Below, in pieces: positions 47,359 through 58,899 of a stretch of 64,000 nt of DNA (position 1 is its first letter; each line of letters starts with the position of its first letter). Source of the DNA: Pyxicephalus adspersus. Taxonomy: Eukaryota > Chordata > Amphibia > Anura > Pyxicephalidae. The notes beneath the pieces were generated by a model, which made no database searches, had not been told where the DNA came from, and saw only the letters and a list, made by a program, of their open reading frames with translations. The translations under genes and the position numbers were made by a program. The DNA is taken from positions 128,903,929-128,967,928 of the forward strand of contig NC_092858.1 of assembly GCF_032062135.1 (NCBI RefSeq). Direction: 5' to 3'.

Positions 47359-47868
47359 CTATATGAGTTTGTGGACAACTGAATATCACATTCCAAAACC
47401 ATTATTATGACACTACTAAGCCCTACCCACCTTGTAACTAGAACAGCTTTCTCTCTTCTAGGAAAGCTTTTTGTGGTGTGCCTATGGGAATTTGGGGCCA
47501 TTGAACCAAAAAGTGCTGAGGATGGATGAGAAGATCTAGATCACAATCAGCTCTGTAATTCATTACAACTGTGTTCCAAAAGTTTGAGATAAGGGTTCTC
47601 TCTGTACACACCACTCAATTTCCTTCACACTAAAGCATATCTATGGAGCTCGCTTTGTGCACAGGGGCACAGTCATTCCACCCTAAAATGCCTTCCCTAA
47701 ACTATTGTCCCAAGCATGGAAGAGCACAAATGTTTAAATAATCTTTATACATTTTACCATTTTACAGTACTTGCACATAAACATAATATTTTGGAGGGTG
47801 TCCACATAGTTTTGGCAGTAAAGGTAGGTGTGATGGTCAGATGTGTAAAAACTTTTGGCATTACAGTG
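47359..47868 (-). mobile_element. Tc1-type transposon remnant, internally deleted
   Basis: The left end CTATATGAGTTTGTGGACAA and the right end ACTTTTGGCATTACAGTG are inverted versions of a known Tc1 terminus (CACTATATGGACAAAAGTTTGTGGACACC type), with TA outside. The interior CTATGGGAATTTGGGGCCATT and GCTCGCTTTGTGCACAGG + GGCACAGTCATTC are familiar antisense stretches of that transposase. Most of the coding region is deleted. Confidence 0.75.
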
Positions 47869-48300
47869 TATATTACTAATAGTGCATGGTGTAGATGATG
47901 TTCTTGTGATTAACACAATCTGTGCCTTTTTTTGAGTTTATATTTAGAGGCAGACAATGAAAGTAGGGACTAGAACTCCTCAACATTCTCTAGATGAATA
48001 TCCATAAAGGTGTTTTTACAATTTACAAATAATCCTACTGATTGCCCTACCAATGCTTCAAAATTACAGGATAGAGAATAGAACCAATGGGCCGGAATAC
48101 TAGTGTTCCCAGGAGTACTTTAGCCATGCTGTTTTTTAATTTGCCTGAAATGTAAAAAAAGGAGATCTCAACAATGCTCAGGTAGTCACTGTCACCAAGA
48201 CCTTACTACAGGAAACTGAATTAGGGTCACTTATATGTAAAACTGTAACAGATAACTACCCCCACATCCCCTATTATAAAAAATAGGGGGTGGTTCTTTG
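47869..48300. other. unique DNA, nothing recognised
   Basis: No element recognised. Confidence 0.4.
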
Positions 48301-48307
48301 CTCCACC

Positions 48308-48720
48308 TTAAAGCAGACCTAAACTAAATTTTTACTGTACATAAAAGGGTTCACAACTCTTTTACATAAGGTAAAAAAATTACATTCTTCATTTGAGGGT
48401 AAAGCCCCTATCCTTCTGTCTTTATTGCCGTAGCAATAAAGACAAAATGGGAACGCAGAGTCTCCTGGGATACATACGTCATGGATCCCAGGAGGCTTCT
48501 GGCTGCTCCTGGGAGGAGATTTTTTTCTCAATGTCAAGGAAAAATGGCAATCTCATATATGTGCAATGAGATGGGCACTTTTTTCTCCATCTATGGCACC
48601 CCATATCAAGCAAGTGCAGTGTAAGAACAGGTGAGACAGGCAGAAAGCAGATGAAGGGTAAACAAGATGGCGGGATCGACGAAGGTTCTCAATACCAAGC
48701 AGCTACAGGTATTTCAGCAT
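48308..48720. repeat. dispersed repeat, TTAAAGCAGACCTAAACT family
   Basis: It starts TTAAAGCAGACCTAAACTAA. CTCTTTTACATAAGGTAAAAA and AAAGCCCCTATCCTTCTGTC match the order of 35965-36060. GTCTCCTGGGATACATACG and GGATCCCAGGAGGC form an inverted pair. This is recalled as a frog MITE; the right end was not resolved. Confidence 0.45.
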
Positions 48721-48959
48721 CACCATGTAGTATTAGCCACTCTTTGGCAGATTGCATATCAGATCTAGGGCAGTGACATATTTTAAAAGGCCTCACTGGA
48801 ACTAACATGTAACCAGAGAGTGACTGCTACTATCATATGCTTCTCAGCCTGGTATTCATTTGTGTGGAGATTCAAATAAACAAGGCCACTGAAGGTAAAA
48901 CAGAGGCTTAGTAAATCAGTGTAAATCATACATCACTGATCATAAACTATACCACATGT

Positions 48960-50050
48960 ATAGAAAAACTTCAAAATCAAAACATTTTTATTGAATGTTG
49001 TCACACTCAGTGCTCATGCAAATCTGTCCTGTAATATGGATCTACTTTTCTATTGCTGTTTCTAGAACCATCATGTTTTAAAGCCAGAAATCATCATCTT
49101 TCCAAATTGATGTGAAATTCCACCTTTTACAGGTTGTCAAATGTGCAATTCTGGCAATGCCATCACCAAAACAAATACAGAGGGCAAGCTCCCTAACAAG
49201 AACAAAGACAGCATAATAACCCAAATAACCCAATACGGAAAAAAAAATAGCAGGATTTATTGTTTAAGTTATTCTGAACTGAAAGGTACAACAAAAAAAA
49301 ATTACATGATATTTGCTTCACATGAAAGTGTATGTTAATTGATTCCTGGCTTCGTGGAGTATAATTTCTTGTATCAATGTAAAAAAAATGCTGAGCTTTT
49401 TCTCCACTCCGCCTTACGCCAGGGATAATCGAGTGAAATGACTTGAAAGGTTGGCTGGACATGGAATCAGCTGGCAGCAATGTAAATGTTTTACAGAGGA
49501 TGGAAGATTGAGGAACACAAGTTGCCTGATGCTTTGCTTTTAACACGTTGGACGGCTTAGAACAGCTTGAACGCATACAAGAATTTTAATCTTTCATCAC
49601 AGTGTGAAAATCAGCACAGCCTGAAGCTGTTTATTTAACCTGAGGCCATGTGCAATACCTCCTAAGTAAGAATAATGAAAGAACTTAAAAGGGAAAGCAA
49701 TAAAATGTTCCACTGATAGCCTAATCTGAAAATAATCTGTCTGGATATTGTGCATTAACCAGTGGTATACTGGTCCTACAGCAGGCAATTTTCCACAGCA
49801 AAGGAATAGATTTATTACCAGTGATCATTTTTTATTTCAAATCTTAAAAGGAAAACACCAAGACATGCTGTAGTTGGAGAGAGGAAGCTGCCTTTGTTGA
49901 CCTGCTTTTGACATTCAAGTTCTTGGGCTGTCATGCCTTTCACCGATTCACTACTTAGTGAGACAATGACCCAGAACAAGCATGTGTGAGTGAAGGATAA
50001 TGAGGGTGGACCAATAATATTCACCTTCAAAGTCAGCAAAGGCAGTTTAA
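48960..50050. promoter_or_regulatory. candidate conserved non-coding element cluster
   Basis: About 1.1 kb free of recognised repeats. It contains CTCATGCAAATCTGTCC (octamer ATGCAAAT), GTGTATGTTAATTGATTCC, GCCTTACGCCAGGGATAATCG, AACACGTTGGACGG and AATCAGCTGGCAGCAATGTAAA. The open frame 49193-49576 on the minus strand has no known domain. It has the texture of a conserved enhancer cluster. Inferred, not aligned. Confidence 0.33.
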
Positions 50051-51189
50051 TATTTCGTGAGATGAGATGACAGTGGCCTCAGGCAACAGTTTTTGATGAT
50101 CTAATATCTGAAAGTGGCTTTTGCATCTATTTGGGGATGGGGGGGGGCCACTAATTGCCACTATACCTCACAATGTGCTTTTGCCAAAGTTCTCCCCATT
50201 CTATCTTCCTCCACTGTGCACTTTTTTCTAAACTTGGCCAAGTCAAGCTGCTGTAACAGTTTCGACTAAAGGTTCTCTTTGCCAATCCACCACCCACTAA
50301 ACCCCATGGGCTCCCTATGATTCAATTTAAAAAAAATTAATGTTTTTAAAGATTTTTAAATTACAACTTAAAGCCATTTCAAATGAGAACAAGCTAGCTG
50401 TTGTATACTTTTGCTTTCATCCTATTATCATGCCTGAAAGTGAACATCCTCAATGACTGACATAATCACCGTTGCTGTTGGCCTACATGTGCCATAAACT
50501 GTGTCCTTCTGCAGTCAGATTACAAAAAAAGTTCCAGAAATACTTTAACACTGAGAGATGTATTTTCACATTATAAGCCACAATATACAAAGTCTTAAAA
50601 ATATTTACTTTTAACATTGCCAGTGTTTGGACAGGTCTTTTATTCATAAATTCTCTTATCGTGAAAAAATATAAATCTATATCCAGTGGAATCATTAACC
50701 TTTTAAAACAACCTGAATACTTGATGTTTTTACAAAAGGATAACATGGGGAAATCCATCAATGATAATACTTAGGCTGGTGGAATCACCAAGCTGTAAAT
50801 CCAGTTCCAATCTGGAAACTGGAACAATTATAAAGTTGCATGTAGTAAGTCAATATTTCAGAGGGACTTTTTGATTTGTTTAATGCTTCACATGCTGTTA
50901 AGATTGAAATGTGAAACTATAAGGGTTTTGACACTTGTAGTTTTTTGTTACGCCTTTTCAAGGGTTTTGTTTTTAGACTGGTGCTAATATATAGGTTTGT
51001 TTTTTCACTATCTAAAAACCATTTGTGTTCTTAAAAACAAACATTTTATATGACAAAGGTTTACCGGAGGACTGTGGGTTACCTAGGGAGACAGCATATT
51101 GGAGCTGCTTATTTTTCAGCTCTGCCTAATTAAAAAAAAAAGGACTTCTACTACCATAGATGACAAATAATCATTCTAATGATAGGAAA
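50051..51189. other. unique DNA, nothing recognised
   Basis: No element recognised. A G run occurs at about 50140. Confidence 0.35.
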
Positions 51190-51355
51190 CGTGTTTTTTG
51201 CCAATCCCTTTTAGCCTGGCCCACCACCCAGTACTTTTCAGTATTCACCTGGCTGTTTTTGGGTGGTTACTTATAAATTGGGTCACAATACAGGGGCCAC
51301 CACCTGCCTACAGCTTCTTCCTACCCAGCTTAAAAAAATTCTAGGGACAACACTG
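51190..51355. mobile_element. MITE, CAGTG/CACTG family, second copy
   Basis: Read in reverse, CAGTGTTGTCCCTAGAATTT, then GGTAGGAAGAAGCTGTAGGC, GGTGGTGGCCCCTGTATTGT and AAGTAACCACCCAAAAA matches 764-902 throughout. The left border is diverged and the target duplication unclear. Confidence 0.75.
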
Positions 51356-51939
51356 TGAAACAATCTAGAGCTCCTCCTGCTAGATGGATACATAATATTA
51401 TTATGTAAAAGCTCATGTTTAGGTGTTGTTTATAAAAGTGTTATCTATAAAGAAATTCTATAAATAATGACCTACTATTTTTAGCAGGAATATATTGATA
51501 TAGATTACTATGAAAAAACATATCTATAAAAAATATGGAACATGGGAAACTAAGCAGTAAGCAAGTTAAGTTCCCATAGCACAGATAAGAAACTCAAACT
51601 GCTACCCTGCCATTTTGCAAGTAATAAGTAGTTATCTTCACACAAAACTATTGAGCATGTAACCATTTTAATGAATATCCTTCTTTATGATCAAATCAAC
51701 ACTTTTTACCTTTGAGTGAATTTTGGGTGTACACAGAGGGTGCCAGAATTACTCATTCAAGACAATAAAATGAGAAAACAATGTGTAAACTTCCAATAAA
51801 TAAATACCATTTATAAACTCAAGAGAAGCTAATAAATACAATTAATAAATACATAAATTACTGCAGTTAAGAAAAGCAAGTATGGTATGTCTCACATTAC
51901 TATGTAAAGACTAATTGTGTGTTTTTTTCCTTTTTTTTT
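51356..51939. other. unique AT-rich DNA, nothing recognised
   Basis: No element recognised. Confidence 0.4.
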
Positions 51940-52520
51940 ATTTAAAGGACTTTAGAAGCTGTCAGGTGCTTTATCACATACATACGCATATTCCCGTAAA
52001 ATGAATCTGCTTCAGTGCCTGTGTGCATCAATGAAAACAGCAGGGATTTGGTGAAAAAAAAAATCCCTTGGGATTTGAATCCATGTTAATAGATGTTGCT
52101 GAATTATTTAAGTGTAATTTATGTAAAACTGGCATCCGGAGCACCAGTAAAAATCAAAACAGCCAAGGAACACAAAGAAAAGTTTCTTTCTGATTGTTAC
52201 TGGGGGATTTTGTCTTGAAGTTCAGCTCAGTCTGCTATGACTGTCTTTTCTACTGCAAATTACAAATGGCAGGTCAGGAGGGGTTCAAAGTTAAACTGCA
52301 AGGCTTCCAAACAAGAATCTGTCCTATGTAAATATCACTGGATCCCAATGGGACAGGGAAAGTGCCCTTTTTATATTAGGTACACTTTTCACAGCTACCT
52401 CCCCTAGGCCTGAAACATTTGTTTTCGCTCACTGAGAAGGAAATACAAAGCCGCTGGGGAACACTTAAGTGTTTGACTTCCCCGCGCTGTCCCTTTCAGT
52501 ATTCTTTGAAGTTATTCATC
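51940..52520. promoter_or_regulatory. candidate conserved non-coding element
   Basis: Repeat-free, with AGCTGTCAGGTGCTTTATC, GTTGCTGAATTATTTAAGTG, AACAGCCAAGGAACACAAAG, AGTTTCTTTCTGATTGTTAC and TTCAAAGTTAAACTGCAAGG. The latter resembles a nuclear-receptor or TCF half site. No coding signal. Inferred. Confidence 0.3.
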
Positions 52521-53285
52521 CACACTGAAGAGAATAGTTATCCCATAAATTTATATGGATCTGGAACAAATAAATTTACGATATATTATGTAGACGCTGG
52601 AATGTTTTTTTGCCCACCTAAATAAAAAGAAGTATTTTAATCAGAGAGCTGTGTGAGTGTGCTATACATACGATAATTTAAACAAGAATAATAAAATATA
52701 ATAACTGTTTTATAACAGTGTCAAGTAATGTCACAAAGTCTGGCCATTCATTCTTTCGCCAACCTTGTGCAAGACTGGACACCAATATGGGATCTGAACT
52801 TGGTAACAATAAATTGTGCTTCTGTACGTGAAAAGAACATAGTATATGTTATGGCTTTAAACAATACCTTCTTAAAATATACATATCCCAAACAAAAAGT
52901 GGATCCAGTTATATTGGCAGATGAAGTTGTAATGCAGATCTCAAATATTGCTGTATAGGCTGAACTTGGCCCTACCCCTATCTCACTTCCTGAGGCTATA
53001 CGCCAAGAGAAGCTCAGGAGTCAGATCCAACTTCTATTTTGCAGGAAAAATAGGAATTTTGAATTAGGCTGCCTATTTTAACTGATCAATTAATATTTTG
53101 ACACTTGGTTTTCAATGAAGGTGTTATCTTCTAATTCAAAATACAGTAAGGTTTTATTACTTACAGGTCTCAAAGCACCCTGTATGCACTTGCAGTACTT
53201 AGAACCTGCTGTTTATTTTTTGTTGATGTATTATGGTATGTAGAAAGGATTGCCATGTGATAAAGTACTCCCTCTTTCAGTTCCC
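52521..53285. other. unique AT-rich DNA, nothing recognised
   Basis: The open frame 52728-52958 has no recognised domain. Confidence 0.35.
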
Positions 53286-53289
53286 AGGT

Positions 53290-54240
53290 TTTACAAATCA
53301 GGACATAATAAAAAAAAATCATAATCCGGTCCTTAGTAAGTTTTAAAATTATTTTAATCTAACCTCCAGAATCAAACAACACACAACAGATACCACTGTG
53401 CCGTTATTTATTTATTCAAAATCTTGTAGAATAGCCTTTGGCAGCAATAGGTTGAAGTGATCTTTTTCTGTATGACTTTTCCTTCTGTCACATCCTTGTG
53501 AAGGAATTTTGGCCACCTTTTCCTTACAACATTGCTTTAGCTTAGAGGTTTGTCGGCCTTTGTTTATGCACAGACCTCCTAGGTTCCAAGCACAGCATTT
53601 TGATCTGGCAGAGGTCTGGACTTTGACTGGGACATTGCAACATATTGATTTTCTATTGTAGATTTGCTGGTGTGCTTAGGATGATTGGGCCTGATTTATT
53701 AAAGCTCTCCATGGCTGGAGAAAATACGCTTTCATCAGTGACCCTGGGTGATCAGGCGAAGCTGGAAAGGATTTTTTAAAAGTCATTTGCTATTTCTTAG
53801 TAAATGTTTGCAATCCTGGACCAGATCCATTCCAGGTTTGCTGGATCACCCAGGTTCACTGATGAAAGTGTATCTTCTCCAGCCATGGAGAGCTTTAATA
53901 AATTGGGCCCAATGTCTTGTTGCATGACCCAATTTTGGCCAAGGTTTAGCTGTCACACACATGGCCACAATTTACTTTAACATTTTTTGGTATACAGAAG
54001 AGTGCATTATCAGCCTAACAACTTTAGGATGCCAAGATCATATGGCTGAAAAACCAACCAAAATCTTCAGCCCTTTACCACTGTGCTTGACAGTTGCTAT
54101 GAGGTGTTTGTTCTGAAATGTTGCAAACTGGTTATTATCAAACATGAAGCTGTACATTTTTGGGAATCATTTCAACTTTGGTCCTGTCTGTCCAAAGGAA
54201 ATTGTTCCAGAAGTCTTATGGTTTGGTCACATTTATGTAT
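53290..54240 (-). pseudogene. Tc1-type transposon relic, transposase on minus strand, split by a MITE
   Basis: The plus strand reads the antisense of a widespread Tc1 transposase: TAGAATAGCCTTTGGCAGCA, GAGGTCTGGACTTTGACTGG, TGTTGCATGACCCAATTTTG, TGTGCTTGACAGTTGCTATG and CTGTCTGTCCAAAGGAAATT + GTTCCAGAAGTCTTATGG. Stops and indels are frequent. The MITE at 53686-53911 interrupts the GGATGAT/GTCTTGTTGC site. The TIRs were not resolved. Confidence 0.78.
53686..53911. mobile_element. palindromic MITE, TGGGCC family (copy 2), nested in Tc1 relic
   Basis: The left end TGGGCCTGATTTATTAAAGC and the right end GCTTTAATAAATTGGGCCCA pair, continuing through CTCCATGGCTGGAGAA and its complement. AT flanks both sides, consistent with a short target duplication. 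The Tc1 sequence reads through once the MITE is removed. Confidence 0.82.
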
Positions 54241-56283
54241 GTATGTATGTAATTCAACTGTTAACAGTTGAGGGAGGAGGTGGGATGATTATGGCTGTGG
54301 GGTCGAGTATGAGGTGGGAAAACTGTTGAAGCACTAGCTACTAGAATACTGATTTGGGCTGGGAGGCCAGGTGCTACTGCTGCTGACCATGGTGCCCTAG
54401 GCCATGTCCAATATGGCCTAGACAAAAATCTGGTTATACTCTGGAATAATGATTATAGATTAGATTAGATTAGCCAGATATTTATGTTTATACATGCTTT
54501 GCCTACACATCCAACAATTTCTGCAATCTAAGGCTACCTTAAACCTTATGCAAGGTATTATATGTTGTCAGTGAATTCGGCAGTGGCCATCCAGTCGCCA
54601 GCAAAAAATAATTAGGAAATTAAAATCTTACTTGACCTAATGATCAAATGCCACACAATAATAATTACTGTGTGCTTTAGTGTCTTTTATACTAGTTACA
54701 ACTAGATATTACGTCACCTGCGCTGTGCACACTGCATTCTACTCTTGAAATCTGGGGGTCTCCGGAGGTATATGGGGAGAGTTTTCCACAGAAAAAAACA
54801 TTATAAATTCACTAGCTACCATTCTCTTGTATAATGAACACTAAATGAAAGTCATCCATTTCTGAAACTGAAGAGTACTTACATGACAAATCTCCAAGCA
54901 ACATGCTCATCAGTAATCCAGCTGGAAGAGAGAACAGCATTCACTTAGTAGAGTTGAAAGAAGCTACAAGAAAGGTGATAGGCCTTTTGTAGTATCTCCC
55001 CGTGAGCTGTGATCTTAGACATTCCATGGGACAGGTAATAACAGTGCTAGGGTCACTTGATCAGATAACAGGCTGCAAATCCCCGAGAGCTATTGTTTTA
55101 TCAAAAGCATGGGTCACAGTTTATCATAAACAGTATTCATGCTATCGTAAATCCTTTTTCAAGCACTTTAGAACATTCTATTATCTTTATAGAACATTGA
55201 AATGCAGTGTAAAATAGCATGAAAGCATAGGAAATTTGTAAAGTTGAAAAGCAATGCCTGAACTAAACAAAAAGTATCCTAGTTAAATGATAGCTATTGT
55301 TTTATGACAATCTGAAAAAGAGAACGCTCTTTAGAAAACAATCACTGACAGAATGGGAACATATTTTCTTGTCTGAAGAATTCAACATAAATAGCAGTTA
55401 AATGAGAATCCTGATCAAATGTAAAAGTAGGACATTTTTTTAAATGAGAACTAGAATCGCATAACAAAGCCTGTTAACGCTTTTGGAAGCATTATGACTG
55501 ATTAGAAAGAAAAGATGAAGTCAAAGAAAGGGGGCCCTAAAAATGTTGTGTGTCTGCCCGTGCTCTTCACCTGTGACCACTACCTTCCCCTTAAAAGAGC
55601 AAACCAGAAGAAGCTCTTTCTTGTGTCAAAGAAAAAAATATTTAGTTTTTGTTCTAATGATGAGAAAGTTAACCCTCCTGGCTTTGGGATGCTAGCTTAA
55701 GCAAAGTGTTACCTAACAAGACATCTTTAAAGATGGTCCCACACATAATCTGTGTAGAACAGGCAAATAAAACTGGAGACACATGCAGACCACGCACTCC
55801 TCTGCAGCTACTGGCCTCCAGTAGTTCTCTACAACTCCTTACATCATTTTTAAATACCTAAGTAAATATTTTACAGGCCCTTTCAATGGAATTACATTTT
55901 ATAAATGGCATTTTTTTACTATAATGTAAATGTTTAAAGTTCCATCATTTTTCCCCCTAGAATTGAGTAGGTACAACCCTAAATACACAAAGCAACCTTG
56001 CAGAATGAAAAGTTAGTCCTCCTAATTAGGCTCACAGTTTTTTCTAAGATTATTATGCCTGATGTAGAATTTATTTGACCTTTACCTATAAAGTGCAAGG
56101 GGCTATCATTAATGTGCTGTATATTCTAACATACATGCCTTTTGGCATTAGGAGTGTAGGTCTCTCACAAGCCTGTAATTTGTGAGTGGTGGGAGCTTGT
56201 GTATTTTTATATGTTTAAATGACACAAGTATTGAGTTCTTTAATAATGTATAATGGTAAAATTCAGAGGACACAAAACAGGAG
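54241..56283. other. mostly unique DNA, nothing recognised
   Basis: There is a short TAGAT tandem repeat at 54456-54473 and a TATG repeat at 54236-54251. No genes or transposon ends recognised. Confidence 0.35.
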
Positions 56284-56285
56284 AC

Positions 56286-56508
56286 ATTGGCCCTGATTTA
56301 TTAAAGCTCCCCAAAGCTGGAGAAGATACACTTTCATCAGTGAAGCTGAGTGATCCAGCAAAACTAGAATGGATCTGGCCCAGAATTAAAAACATTTGCT
56401 AACAAATAACTAATGAATTTTAGGAAATTTATTCCAGGTTTGCTGACTCACCCAGTTTCACTGATGAAGGTGTATCCTCTCTTGGAGAGCTTAAATAAAT
56501 CGGCCAAT
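56286..56508. mobile_element. palindromic MITE, TGGGCC family (copy 3)
   Basis: The left end TGGCCCTGATTTATTAAAGC and the right end GAGCTTAAATAAATCGGCCA pair, with AT outside. The interior GAAGATACACTTTCATCAGTGA pairs with TCACTGATGAAGGTGTATC near the right. Confidence 0.82.
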
Positions 56509-56597
56509 TTCTTCCCACTACGTCGCCTAACTTGTTTCTTCTCTAGGCTCCTATCTGTGACACCCTGCACAGAGGCTGGTAAATGTTACTGATCTAA

Positions 56598-56928
56598 AGC
56601 TGCATACACACCTGCAATTTTTCTCGTTGGAAAGGATCTTTTACGATCCTTTCCAACGAGAAAAGACTGCACGATGCATGAACGATGCTGTACATACAGC
56701 ACCGTTCATGCTCTATGGAGAGGGGAGGGGGAGAGCGACGGAGCGGCACCCTGCTGCGCGCTCTCCCCTTCCCTTTCATTAGGATCGGTCGTCGTCCATC
56801 GTCCATGGATCCGCCAGGACGGTCGTCGGACGATGGACGACGACCGACTGTACACACGGCAGATTTTCGCCCGATAATTGGCCGATACCGATTATCGGGC
56901 GAGAAAAATTTGCCGTGTGTACGCAGCT
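56598..56928 (-). mobile_element. Harbinger-type MITE, family AGCTGCGTACAC (copy 2)
   Basis: The ends are AGCTGCATACACAC and GTGTGTACGCAGCT, with TAA on each side (56595-56597, 56929-56931). It is 331 bp and lies in the opposite orientation to copies 1 and 3. By eye it differs from copy 3 at only about three positions, so it is young. The open frames are hairpin by-products. Confidence 0.92.
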
Positions 56929-56931
56929 TAA

Positions 56932-57464
56932 CAGTTCAAATCTAGACAAAATCTGTGCAATCTTTGCTTTCTTCCACTAACATTGTTGTTGGGGTTTGCC
57001 CTACTATCCAATAATATGCAAACATTGCTTAGCAGACCCTAATTTAGGGAAAATATTTAAAGCTGAAGGAGGTTCAGGCTTGCACCCCTAAAAAAGTCAA
57101 TGCCTAATGTCAATATTTCAGGATTTTGTAATTTAAAGCTAACTTTTGTGGAGGGGGCAAGAGTAAAGTATCCAGGTGACTATTGTAGGGGCCCTTGCAC
57201 ACCCACAGTGTGAAACCATGCAGCTGGCCACTCCCAGGTACTCTGCAAACTGCTGTTATGCACCCAGAAATGGTGAACTGCACAACGGGTAATCAAATTT
57301 AGAAGTGACAGTTGGTAAACATGCTGAGATCTATCACAGCTGCAGCCACACACCAACAAAGGTTCCTATCTGCTCTCATTCACTTGAATATGAGCAGATA
57401 AAACTGTGGTTGAGCCCTCTGCAGAACTCTGTGGCTTAGTCTGTTGCACAGTCTGATATGGCCC
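56932..57464. other. unique spacer between inverted MITEs
   Basis: No element or gene recognised. Confidence 0.4.
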
Positions 57465-57467
57465 TAA

Positions 57468-57798
57468 AGCTGCGTACACACGGCAAATTTTTCTCGCCCG
57501 ATAATCGGTATCGGCCAATTATCGGGCGAAAATCTGCCGTGTGTACAGTCGGTCGTCGTCCATCGTCCGACGACCGTCCTGGCGGATCCATGGACGATGG
57601 ACGACGACCGATCCTAATGAAAGGGAAGGGGAGAGCGCGCAGCAGGGTGCCGCTCCGTCGCTCTCCCCCTCCCCTCTCCATAGAGCATGAACGGTGCTGT
57701 ATGTACAGCATCGTTCATGCATCCTGCAGTCTTTTCTCGTTGGAAAGGATCGTGAAAGATCCTTTCCAACGAGAAAAATTGCAGGTGTGTACGCAGCT
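57468..57798 (+). mobile_element. Harbinger-type MITE, family AGCTGCGTACAC (copy 3)
   Basis: The ends are AGCTGCGTACACAC and GTGTGTACGCAGCT, with TAA on each side (57465-57467, 57799-57801). It is 331 bp and the near-exact reverse complement of copy 2. Confidence 0.92.
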
Positions 57799-57801
57799 TA
57801 A

Positions 57802-58899
57802 GAAGAGAGGAAAACAAAGATGAACTGGTACCTGTGTCATTGGGTATAATTTGACTTATATATCTACTGTTCTATTGTTAAACTGGGATGTTTTCCAGAT
57901 ATTTTACAGCTAAAAAGTGTTAAATAATTAGATAACCTACCACCACGATCCCGCTGGTCCATAATAATCACCAAACAGAGGTAAACAGGAGAGAATAAAA
58001 GGCACACCCCAAGCTGTGAAATGGTATACTCTAAAAAAAAAAAAAAAAAAGACAAAAGATTAAAGTATTATACATATTATAATTAGTAGTATGTTACAAT
58101 ATGCATTATATATATATATATATATATATATAAATATATATAATTTCACATTTTAGCCCTTGATGTTGTTAACTTCACCTGCTAGTAGTATAGCACTGCA
58201 GCAGCATATAGCATGTGCTTTTCCGTGGCCAGTAACAAGTGTTTCCCTACAATAATATGTCCATTTCTTGTGAGGAATACCATTGTCAGGAATAACAGCA
58301 GATAAAGAAAAACAAAAGTCCTTAGTCTTTGCTTGGTGGGCATTTCCAATGATCTGTTACAGTAATAAACCACTTCAGAAACGTTAACGTCTATATTTTA
58401 TTTCTAGATTTTCTGCCATGGAATACACATTTCCTCTGAGAGAAAACTGAATTTTAAGTCATTGCCAAGCCTCAATTAGTATCAAATCATAGCCTATATT
58501 GGTACAAAATTCTAAGGAGAAAAAAAAGTGTGAAACTTCAATTCGGCTCTTGGTGTTTATCCAGCCTGGCTTTAATGTCGGCCATACATTCAGGCAAGTT
58601 TATATCCAGCTTTTGATAGCAAAAACAAATGAATACCTGCCAATTTATAACTTATAAAAGCATATAATACCCTGTCAACTTGTTTGGCTTTGCTGTTTCT
58701 ATACTGTTTAAGAAGTCTAGAAATAATCTAGAAAAGACAAGTTCCTTCTTTTTTTTTTCAAAGTTTGTTCAAAAATGTACAAAAGGCATGCATCATTAAA
58801 TAGTTTACAGTATCTATTTATCTTTTTCCTCCAATTGAAATAAAAATGTCTATTCTATAACTGTATTCCTTTAACCACATAATAAGAACACAAAAAAAA
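57802..58899. other. unique AT-rich DNA with microsatellites
   Basis: There is an A run at 58034-58050 and a TA repeat at 58106-58142. Nothing coding. Confidence 0.4.

Noticed and set aside
56674..57823. Several open frames of 60-121 codons with identical peptides on opposite strands
   Set aside because: They are translations of the Harbinger MITE hairpins in copies 2 and 3, with no transposase or other domain.
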